From Polydactylus sextarius (lineage: Eukaryota > Chordata > Actinopteri > Polynemidae): a DNA stretch of 64,000 bases. The translations under genes and the position numbers were made by a program. Positions within the stretch are counted from its first letter, which is position 1, and the number at the start of each line of letters is the position of its first letter. The stretch lies in NCBI GenBank assembly GCA_016801845.1, contig CM028923.1:7326501-7390500 (forward strand). Reading direction: 5' to 3'. This document shows, one piece after another, positions 51,302 to 61,659 of this stretch. The notes beneath the pieces were generated by a model. It was not told the origin of the DNA, made no database searches, and worked only from the letters and a program-made list of their open reading frames with translations.

Positions 51302-53445
51302 TTCCCCTGAGGCTAGCTTCTAATCACAGATAGCTGATGCAGAGAGAGGGAACAGCCATCGGCAGTGATCAGTGGTGGAGGCCATCCCACCCATCTGGAG
51401 GATCAGCACACCCCGCTGACTTTGTGCGTGCGTGTGTGTGTGCGCGTGTGCAAGATATTTAGCTCAATAAGCAATGAGTCTTTGGATGTATATACCCATA
51501 TATAGTGTGACCTGTAATCAGTGATTTTCTTGATATAAGGAGGAGGTAGATGTTTCTAGAGATAAAGGGTTTAGTGATAGTAATTACGTTGTTTGATTCG
51601 GGAAGTTGTGATTTCGTGTTGTAGGATACTAGAAATAAAACTCACTTGGTGCTGTATTGACCTGGACGGTGCACAGCCATGCAATGCCACCGAACTCCGA
51701 ATGCCACCGGAAAGTGAGTTACAACATTGAATATGAACATGTCAAAGCTGACATATGTGCTGCCATTACCATCGATTTCGACACAGTGCAGGGGTCTTCC
51801 TCTATCCCTCTGTGGCTTCATGCAGCCCTGACTTCTCTCCCTCCTTCTTCTCTCTCTCTTTCCTTCTCCATGTCTGTTTCTACCAATCTGTCACATGTTG
51901 CTTCCCTCAGCCTCTTTCCTGCTCTGCTTCAATAGTCTGTTTCTCTCTGTCGGCTAAAGCCCACTGTACCATAGCAAAGACAGCCTACAGTTTCTGACTA
52001 CAGGGTATTGTACAGCGCAATGGAGGCCAGATGTATAAATGAGACCAACATACTAAAGGAAAGAAAACACCAAAATATTTCAGTGTTGAGCTGAGTGATC
52101 CTCGTATTACATTACAAAACTCCATATGTATAAACTAATATACACTATTATGCCTGGAGGTATATGGCAACATGGTGGTGCTGTTGTGGAATTACCAATA
52201 AAACACTAATGAGAATATGTCTTTAGGGAGTCATTAGATTTATGTCTCATGATAACATTTAGCTGTAAATCAGGTTTAAAAAAAGGTGTGAACACATCAT
52301 TGTGTGTACAGATGCTAGTGGTCATTAAGCTGCTGTGAGTCTATACTTTCAAACTAATTGTCAAATTATGTGTGACAGCCTCATGAGGAGATAAATCTGA
52401 CTGAAGGATTAAACATTTTCAGGCATGTTATTGTTGTCTATCTCTAGTTAAAGGCATCATCATTATAATATATATGTAAGCATCCACTGTAATGTGTGAA
52501 AAATATGCATGTAAAATGCATATTCCCCTGTTCTTGCTTCTTTTCATTGGTGATATGAAAGCATCTCTACCATTCGAGTTAATGAGACAAGAAAAGTTTT
52601 TAAAATGACTGCTACAGCAGCACAGTTTTGAATGCACTGTGACAAATGACTAATTTCCCCCTGGCTTGTAAAATGCTTACTGCTCTGTTTTTTTTTTTGT
52701 TATTTTAGCCTACTTTCAAGTCTTATCCTAATCAACTGCCAGGTGCAGAAACCCAATTATTGCCCATTAGTTTTGCCTGAATTTGCTGCTCTGTGCATCA
52801 CTGCCTGGAGGTGTCGTGCAGTGACAGTAGCATGAGAAAGTAAGTGCATGTGAAATAATGCACTCTGGCTTTAGCTTCCATTTTATTTGATGTAGCTTTC
52901 TTACAATTTTCCTGCCACGTGTTTTCTCTTCGAGGCTCGGAAAATTCCACACCCAACTAGACACTGAATAAAACGAGGTTTACTGAAGGCAGCACCATGG
53001 GAGGCTCCCCTCTCGGAGGAACGCTCATACGTTATCTGCAGCACCCTCTGATTATGCATGCATACACGCGTGAAGTTGGTTTTCATGTTTGCAAGAAAGT
53101 GCTTGTGTGTGGGAGGGATGCACGCATATACAAGCTTGTGCAACTAAGCCTTTGTGTCTTTATTTCAGGTTGAATGTTGATGTCGATGTGTAACTGAATT
53201 TGGGTTAAGTGAAGAATAAAGTCACTGCATAGGGTGAAAGTGTGTTTGACTGTGCGCGTGTGTATATTTCACTGAATGTTCCACAGGGAGAGCATGAGCC
53301 CCAGGCTGCATTACTCACAGTGTGACACATGCATGTACACACACACACTACATACAGGCCCTTGTGCACGTCCTGATAGATGCAAAATGCATATTCACCT
53401 GCCATAGTAAATCTTTAGAGACAAGTGAGTACAACTCCTACACAC

Positions 53446-53448
<3 letters not shown>

Positions 53449-53481
<33 letters not shown>
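53449..53481. repeat. (CA)n microsatellite in the gpr37 intron
   Basis: CA run with one CTTA interruption near its left end. Confidence 0.9.
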
Positions 53482-53483
<2 letters not shown>

Positions 53484-55059
53484 ACACACACAGCCACATA
53501 GCCATTATGCACTAGTGTGTTATTAAGGTTATTAAATAACACCCTATGGTCGTCAGGTACTTCATATGCAATAACCCCATGCTCCATTATTGAAACATAT
53601 GCACTCACAAGGTATTTGTGACACACTCTCCAACAAAGAAATACCAAATGAGATCATAGGATAATAATGTTCACTGCTGTGGTCAGTGATGAGGTTGCAA
53701 TGCAATACATGATCAATCTCTACTATTACTACAGACTTGGAATCAGAGGCTGCTGCAGATAAAAGTATGCATAGCAAACTAAAAAAACATGAGCCGACTC
53801 GTGGGTTGAGAGGCTATTTTTATATTTCTTTAGTTGTGGTTTGATTTCTCACAGAACTATCGGCAGTATGAATCTTTAACTGAGAGGCCGTACACATGCA
53901 TCACGCATCTCAAATGAACAGAGAGAAGCATTGTGGGCTTACTCATATAATATTGCTCCATTAGCTGTTGTCTGTGGCAATGTTTTTCAATCAAAGGTGT
54001 TATTTTCTGTCTTCAAACTCCTAACGCTTGGAAACTCATCAGGATGGCAAAATGAGGCCAGTAAGATACCGTTCACCTGCTCATATTACCACTTCATTAT
54101 GTGACAGTCCCCCTGTCTCTAGGCTTCTCCAGAGGGAGGGGATAGAAGTTCTGCTCACCTGTTCTGGCTCGCTGCCTGCCTATAGAAGCTGGAGAAAGTC
54201 GCTCTCTCTCTAGATGTCTAGTCTGTGGTGGGTTTGGTTACATTTGTCTCTTCTCTTTTTCCTGCACCACATAGCACGCCTCACTTATTCATGCACCTGA
54301 GAAACCACCTGCATGTTAATTTCTTTAAATTGTGTCTGATGTTGTGTAATTTATCTTGAAACTGGGTTAAGGTAACCTCTAAGATGTATAACGTCTCCTG
54401 TATTTGTCTTTCCCTGTGCTGGATTGTGACAATACCCATTCAAACCAAGCTTAAGAACCAGGCCTGGAAAACCCTGCTCTATACAAAAGACTGTTTCGGG
54501 TGAATCTGACACTGGTGTAATTGCAGTAAGCACACAAAGGGAAGGTATTAACCTGGTGTAAACAAGCTGCCCGGCATTGCTCCACAACTTGTGAGCATGT
54601 AGTAGGTGTGCGAAAGGCAAACGTAAAACAAGACAAGGAGACATTGAGTGACATGCAGCTTGTGTGTTTGTGTATGTGCACCTGCAACTATTTGTTACTC
54701 AGCTATGTATGCACAAGCAACAGGAGAGCAGTGTAGTCAGGGTAACAGGGAGATAGGGTGTTACTGTTACTCTCACATCTTGAAGTGTATTCATGTGTGT
54801 GACTTGTACATGCCTTGAGGGTTGGGTGAGGCTCTACTCCAGGAGCAGGTGTAGAAGTGACAAACACAATGACAATTGTTACTGGCTGAGGCCACATCCT
54901 GCAGCCATGCTGGGGCCTTGAAACTGAAACTCTTTAGGTCCATTTACACAAAAAACAAGACTAAGAAACAATTTTTAAAGCAAAGTCATGATCACTATCA
55001 GACAAAGTGGGTAATGTCTTTACATCTTGTTCACACAGAATGTAATAAACAGAAATTAC

Positions 55060-56118
55060 CTCCACGTAGGGCACCACTTTGCAGGTGAATTCCCCCAGCA
55101 GCCAGGACTTGGTCAGCTCATGGAAAACCACCATGGGCAGGCAGAAGAAGATGAGCACAAAATCCCAGACAGCCAAATTAGCCAGCAGAGAGTTGGAGAT
55201 GCTCTTCATGTAGTAGTTCTGGCACACGATGCACAGGATAGCGATGTTGCCCGCTATCCCCACGAGGAAAATAACCGAGGACACGCACGTGATCGCGTAC
55301 GCACCATAAGTCTCACTAGTCACCGGATAAAAGGGGTTCTTGATCTCGTCCCCGAAATCCGGCGAGCTAGGAGGGGTGATCGGAGTGGCGTCCCAGGGGT
55401 TCTCCTCTCTGAAAGTGAAGAACTCGTCCCTTCTGGTGAAGAGGTCAAAGGGCAGGTCTGTAGAGGTGAGGGCCGCCGGCTTGGGGATGGGTTCCCACGG
55501 CGACGCGTGAGGTTGACCCAAAAGCACCGCGCTTTTGTTGAGCCGGTTTCTCCCCCTCTTCCAAGCTTTCTTCTGCTCGTCTTTTGTGCCTCTCTTGTGC
55601 CTGTCGCCCTCTTCGGGCCCCCCTGCGTCTCCCCGGCCCATTGAAGAGGGCTTAGCCGCATTGTAGTGTCCACCTGCTGGCGTCCTCGTACTACTAAGAC
55701 CGCCATTCAACTTTATTCTTTTATTATGGTGGCGCGTCGGGTCCCAATGAGAGACGACGTTGGGATCCTCCATGGGTGTCACAGTCCTATTGAAGTCGCG
55801 TTTGCTGTGTCCTGTGCGCCTCGCTTCTCCTGCAATTACCCTTTTCCAGGGGTGAGTGGAGTTAAGGGTCCCTCTGATAATTGCCCGCTGCGCCTGCAGC
55901 TCCGCCGGGGACGCACCTGTAGCATATCCCGGCGAGAGCGCACGGTCCCAGGCTTTGTTTTGATGACTCTCCCGCAGTGACCCGTGGAAAGTCCTGACAG
56001 AGTGCGCGCTGGTGTCACTGTCCTCTTTAGCTCGCACTTCTCCATTATTTCTCAGAGATAACAACACATGTGCGTGGGCCAGCAACACAAATAACGTCCT
56101 AAGCGGCAGAATCTGCAT
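55060..56118 (-). CDS. gpr37: gpr37 coding exon 1: signal peptide, ectodomain, TM1-TM2 and start of TM3
   Basis: First coding exon of an orphan class-A GPCR of the GPR37 family (parkin-associated endothelin-receptor-like receptor; reported, with dispute, to respond to prosaposin peptides; expressed in glia in mammals). It encodes residues 1-353. Residues 4-21 are a hydrophobic signal peptide. Residues 22-268 are a basic, low-complexity ectodomain with sequons at N86, N110 and N194, an RGD at 162-164 and a furin-type RHKR at 173-176. TM1 is about 272-298 (GN at 290-291), TM2 about 310-332 (D319), and C346 is the conserved TM3-top cysteine. The segment after residue 270 (SISNSLLANLA, FFCLP, FHELTK) matches GPR37 rather than GPR37L1. 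The start is the first ATG after an in-frame TGA at 56152-56154 and has A at -3. The exon ends in GAG before a GTAATT donor, phase 0. Which teleost co-orthologue (a or b) is unresolved. Confidence 0.95.
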
Positions 56119-56960
56119 GGTCCGGTAATTATAGAGCGCAGTTTTTAATCCTCACAAGTGCATCCTCATACCTTCGTGGCAACGCGGGGATACTCTTCTA
56201 TTCAGTCTACACCCATGTTGGACAGAGCACAGAGGGGGTCTCACGGTTCCAAGTAGAAATGGCTACATTCGTGGCGTGAGCTCTGCACAATCCCAAGTTA
56301 TATCCCAGTGTCTTGCGATGTAGCAGTACTATTACGTGCTGCAGCTGCAATAATCTCCAAGCCTTCGCCTCCTCACCGAGTCACTCCCGCTCCCAAAGTC
56401 TTGACATTACTGAGCAGGACAGCGAATCACAGCCCGGATCCAGAGAGAAAGAAGCAAAGAGGTAGAAAGGGAATTGTTGCATATCCACACGCACACACAC
56501 TAAATCTACATAGCATCCAGTTTCCAGCTGTGCGTAACAGCATCCAAGGAGTGTGAATATTGGTGCGTTAGTTCAGTGGGTTGGGTCGGCTGGCAGCAGC
56601 AGCAGCAGCAGATACAGCAGTAGCAGCGTCAATGCGGTTGCAGGCTGGGTAAAGCCCCGCTAGGTTGTGATGCACAGGAGTGGAGAGGAGAGAGTGTGAC
56701 TGAAAGGGGATGAGAAGAGGAGGGGTGGAAATCGCTCCCTCTTCTCTCGTCCATTCCTCGTCTGCGACCCTGCGTCTCTCCTCCTCTGCTTTCTCCTCCA
56801 GTAAGACCGTGCGCTGAAAGAAAATGGACTCCCCTGGCGGCTAACCCCGATCTGTCACTCCTCATCTATCATGGAGCATCCAATAGCCCCGGAGCGAACT
56901 ACGGCTACAGCCTCCAGACAGACGAGCCAGCCACGCCCGACAAGACGTGCTAATGAATGG
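56119..56960 (-). promoter_or_regulatory. gpr37 5' UTR and likely promoter region
   Basis: Sequence immediately upstream of the gpr37 ATG. It is richer in G+C and CpG than the surrounding kilobases and includes a (CAG) run at 56593-56611 and purine/pyrimidine-rich tracts at 56670-56800. This looks like a fish CpG-type promoter. The transcription start and any non-coding first exon cannot be fixed from sequence. The 82-codon (56308-56556, +) and 78-codon (56629-56865, -) frames here have no recognisable similarity and are probably incidental. Confidence 0.5.
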
Positions 56961-57984
56961 ATGCGCATTAGGCCCAATTAAGATGATCAATGTCGATTCA
57001 TTATTCATGATATTTATTATTTCGCCGCCACAAAGTTACAAGAGGAAATGTGGTCCCCTGTGAAAACAACTCAACAACATCTTTGACACATTTAATCTTT
57101 GTCATGTGCCTGTGTGTCTGTCCAGCAATGGGCCCCATGAATCACTCAGGTTCATGCCTGAGAGCTCCAAGTGTCTGAAAGTGATCTTCATGTGGTTTCT
57201 GGGTTGATCTCAACTAACTGTAGGCTATGTACTAGTGATCAGTTAGCTGATTAATATGCTGAGATACATCTGCAGACATTTGAATAAGTTTATTTTAATT
57301 GAATGGAAATATCAGCATTGTATACTGGCTGTCAGCCACCCTGCTCCCTAGATATTGGCATTTTACATCAGTGAAAAATCATTAATATGAGCACTGATTG
57401 CAGCTTATCCTACAGCTTCCTACATCAATAACTGCACCATATCATCATTACATCTTAATATTGCTTGAAGTCACTGAACAGGTCTGTTAAACTCATATTT
57501 GACCAAGCGTTGTAGGCTTTGTAAAGAGTCTGTAGGAACAACAAGTTACATTTTGTCTCTGAAATCATCAGAATCTCCCTACACAGAGGAGACATTAATA
57601 GATGGGTGTTGAAGTAGCTGGATGTTAATTATTGCAGATCCCCTGCTGTTATAATGTGCTTTCAAAGTATTGTGCACGATACACTGCACCTATATGTCTG
57701 TCTCAGTATATTATTGAAATCTAAGTGGAGAGATAATGACATGTTCTCAAAGCCATATATAGCTACCTAATGTGCAGTGATTTCCAAAAAGGTGCTTGTT
57801 CTCAGTGCGTGTTTAGTGCAGTTACTTGGAGATGTATAGAAAGAGAGTGGAAGTAATGAATAAATGGATAAAATTGCACAAAATGGATAAATGTTCAGAA
57901 TACGGCCCTTAAAGTTTAATGGCTGAAATAAATGGCACCATGGATGAATGGATGGGTGGATGTTAGGTTGACCTGACAGGGAGG

Positions 57985-57988
<4 letters not shown>

Positions 57989-58022
<34 letters not shown>
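57989..58022. repeat. (GT)17 microsatellite
   Basis: Uninterrupted GT dinucleotides. Confidence 0.95.
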
Positions 58023-58023
<1 letters not shown>

Positions 58024-58564
58024 TCTAACAAAGACTTTGAACCACTTTTCTGAGAGCGTTTAGGGATATGTAACTGCTGTGATTAAAGACAGACACACAC
58101 ACAGACAAACCCACAAGCTCCACAACCTGTGGCTGAGCACAATATGTCAGCAGCTCAGTCAATAACTCAAGAGACTCTCAGCACTAAATGAAATGAGTGT
58201 ATTATTTCTTAAGTGCACTTAGTCCTGTAAATGGACCTTTCACACTGCTGAAGTCTCAGACCACAACCTGCAGCCTTAACCTTGTGGGAAAGAGATGCAG
58301 ACAGAATAAACTCTGGGGCTCTGTTGAGATATGCACGAGGATTTTTAAATTTATGCACACATTTACTGTACAAACACAAGTATGTGATGATAAACAAATA
58401 CAAATGCTTGTGTATTTGTGTTTGTGTATGTTTCCCAAAAACATGCAAGTACCGAGAGGGTCCGTTGAAGGGAGTGTGAATTGGCAGACGCAACAGACAT
58501 CTAGCTGGTGACCTTCTACATCAAACAGGTGATTGGAGCCAATTCCAGCCAGGGGAGCATGGAA

Positions 58565-58566
<2 letters not shown>

Positions 58567-58619
<53 letters not shown>
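58567..58619. repeat. (AC)~26 microsatellite, longest in the window
   Basis: 53 bp of uninterrupted AC. Confidence 0.95.
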
Positions 58620-58620
<1 letters not shown>

Positions 58621-61189
58621 CCCAGTTTCACCACAGGGAGGACCACTAAAGATAAATAACTTGAGATGCACCTGCCAATATCTTCATCTGACCTTGATTT
58701 GACTTAAATGAAAGTACCATAAAGAATTCTACTGAGTACTGAAGGTATTTTTGGATTAAGTGACAGTTTAGTGATCTCTAATTCTAATAATACACAATAT
58801 TAAAGCAACTGTGAGTGTGGGAGCGTGCGTGTTTAATGAGTCACTAATAGTTATTTTTTTGATTAATGGAAACATTCAGTTTTTCCAGTTGACATCAAAA
58901 TGAGTCATTCTCATCTGTGGGCAAATCCCGGCTAAGCTAATCACTCAGTAAATGTTCCGCATCTGACAAGCTTCACAGGTTAAATCCCTCGAATTACACA
59001 GTGCATCTGACCTTGAAAATACCACCACAGTAACTTACAGTAGCCTTTTAATCAGCTGGAAGGCACAGGGCAACACTTCACATGTAATTATCATGTCTAT
59101 TGTGTCTGCGGTCCGGAGAGACTGTGCTAGTTGGTGTGTGTGGGTAGAGATAAAGAAGAGAGGTTCGCCCGCTGACGTACTCATGCATGGAAACACTCGA
59201 TGGTTCAGACGCAGAGGGATATCAAGGGCACACGGCATGCACACAAACACACACACACACACATGAAGCAACAAATAAGACAGTGAGTGCACAGGTGCAC
59301 AGCGGGACATGCACACAACAGAGTGAGTCTTGAGTTTTGTAGGGCGCGCAGTCGGCAGGGAGAACATGCTAGAGCCATGAAGATTTCATGCAGTTCACCA
59401 TATGTGTGCTGTGTGGAGAATAAATTATACACACGCCTGTACACACATATAGGGCCATGCACAAAAAACTAAGTCAATACAAAGAAATAAGCAGAGACAG
59501 TGAATGTAAAAACATACATACATAAACAAGACCTTGTTAATGAATAATTGAAGTCTTCAGTTTGATTCAGTTTGATTACAGTGCAGGAAGCTCCAGTGGG
59601 GAATCAGTTGCCATACTTACAGTTATCTAAATTATTTACACCTACTCCATGTGTGTTGTTTTTTCTATAGGAATATTTCATTCTCAATAAATCAGTGGAG
59701 ATGTGGAAACTTTTATCAGTCACTTGTAGCCTGTGACTGTAATTTGTACGACTGTGAAGCTGCCTTCATAAACTATAGATTTATGTAGGAGAGTTTTATT
59801 GAGCTGCTCACACTCTAATGCAGCAGGCTGTTGTTTCTGAGGGCTCTTCACCAAATACATGACCCCTTAAGTTTAATCCTTTTATGGTGAATAATATTAT
59901 CTTTCAGTAGTGTCAGCACATCTTCAGCAGGCTCTCAGTGATGATTTAATGACAAACACAACTCAGTGGCTCAGCATCTTTTATTATACAGCTCAATGCT
60001 GCCATCTAATGGTTGATGACAAGTAATAAACAAATACCTGTAAAAAATTATATGTATAAGACAGAGATGAATGATTTTGTTATCCCCCCCCAAATGTTTC
60101 TGCTTTGTGTAAATTCCCTCAAACTTACGGAAACTCAAACATTTCCACTTTGTGTTGAGGTAGTTGTTAAAAATTATCAATATACTTTGAATGTTTTGAA
60201 AAGTCAGTATATCTGCCTAACAAATATAAATAAAGAGATATTCTAGGTCTCTTTATCTGCCTTAAAATGTTGTTCATGTTCTGACTTTAGCTACATATAG
60301 TTTAGTGTTTCTCTTTATCTGCTTGACCTACCGACCCTCGACCCTTAATGTCTTACTCATACTCTCTTTAAAACATTAGCACTCAAGTGAAGATTTCTGT
60401 TGCCATTTCCATAAACGTGTCTTAATATCTTTTGTCCTTCACTCCATCTTACCCTTCATCCAGTTGATTAAGCTCCTCTTGCGACTTTATCTAATCACAC
60501 CTGTGACTGGGAAGATTATTATTTATCCATTTTAAGGTGGAAAGGTGATCTTATTCAGAATGCAAATGGGCTCAGAGTGAGAAGTGACATTGAATGTCCT
60601 CGAATGACACGTCTCACTCTTAAAATAAACTTGTTGAAGCGCCATGATGCACCACACTGACTGTGCTGTGGAAAAAGAAATGCAACGGGATGCTGAGAGT
60701 GAGAAAGAAGCAGATGAAGTATTAGAGAGAGGGAGGGGGAGAGAGACAGCAGGAAACTGCTGGATATCCCCTGTTTTCAGAGATCGCCACATTAGTTAAA
60801 GACTCTGCTGTATGATTGCGGTAAATGAGCCCCACAGAGATGCAGTTACAGTAAATTGTCTCATCTCGCCGCTGCTGCTCTTGATAAGTGGATGAATGAG
60901 TCTCATGAAGAGTGCAGCCACAGAAACACTTGACTCCTTCAATCTGACATTTAATTAGCTAACTACACAATTACAGAATCATGGTGGAGGAGCAACAGAA
61001 AGAAAAAACAGCTCCTATGCATTATTGCATAGAAGGATGTATGACTGGATAGAAACACAAGACTCTTGGCACGTCTTAGTGAAGTCATAAGGTCTGTGCC
61101 AGCTTGAGGTTGCAGATTTAATGTTGGTATCAGCATAGGGAGCTGCAGGCTGCTGCTGACTGGGTTAATAAGGAGAATGGATACGTTTT

Positions 61190-61656
61190 TTTTTAGTGAC
61201 TGCCATCTGGATAAGAGTGAGTGGTGACAGATTTAGACTATTTGGTGTGGTGTTATTTTAGCGAAATAAGACATTGGCTGGTGGCAGGCATTACTGAATT
61301 TGAGGAGCGTTGGGTGTGACGGGTGATGAGTTGTGACAGTCTTTTGTGTAGAGAGTAAAAAGAAATGGGCTGAGCACACAGTCCTGGGTAATGACAGCTG
61401 CTTTGGTGCTTGACAGTGCGTTACCAGCCTTTACTGCTTGAGGTGTAATGAAGGAAACTGCTGAGAACTTTAAAGTGCTTTAGGGAGCTTCTTAATCATC
61501 TGATGCCACTGGATGGCATTGAAAGCAGAGCAGAAATCAATGAAAAGTGGTCTGTTGGAGAGAGTGTGTGTGTTGTATAAGTGAATGCAGGAGACAGGCC
61601 ACTGCATCATCTTTGCCTCTTTTAGTTCTCTTGTGAGTAAACTGGAGGGTTTCCAG
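61190..61656 (-). mobile_element. LINE reverse-transcriptase relic (fingers and palm region)
   Basis: On the minus strand, in frames broken by shifts: LETLQFTHKR...GKDDAVA (starting at 61656, cf. LQFAYRxNRSxDDAV), then RPLFIDFCSAFNAI (61553-61504, the RT domain A, usually FVDFSSAFNTI), then QDCVLSPFLFTLYTKDC (about 61380-61330, usually QGCVLSPLLFSLYTNDC). The order is right for a LINE RT. It is opposite in orientation to the relic at 34.6 kb and covers a different part of the domain. Confidence 0.8.
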
Positions 61657-61659
61657 GGA

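Larger units (their letters stand above)
45749..55059 (-). other. gpr37 intron (9.3 kb, phase 0)
   Basis: The intron begins GTAATT at 55059 and ends TTTCATCAG at 45749 (minus strand). It interrupts TM3 between E353 and V354; human GPR37 also has two coding exons. I see no further exon inside it. It contains microsatellites (46752-46775, 51262-51300, 53449-53481), a MITE fragment (about 49195-49285), and two complex AT-rich stretches that could be regulatory (49500-49740, 50810-51200). The open frames of 60-104 codons found here lack splice signals or family resemblance and often translate simple repeats. Confidence 0.9.
56961..61189. other. Intergenic upstream of gpr37, no gene seen
   Basis: Holds two long GT/AC microsatellites and a TAAT-rich stretch close to the promoter (56940-57060). 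Open frames at 58197-58702 and 59035-59472 are repeat translations or unrecognised. The segment 60780-61000 is non-repetitive and AT-rich, nature unknown. Confidence 0.5.

Noticed and set aside
55027..55644. 205-codon + strand frame opposite gpr37 exon 1
   Set aside because: It is the antisense shadow of a GC-rich coding exon; the minus strand has clear GPR37 similarity and splice signals.
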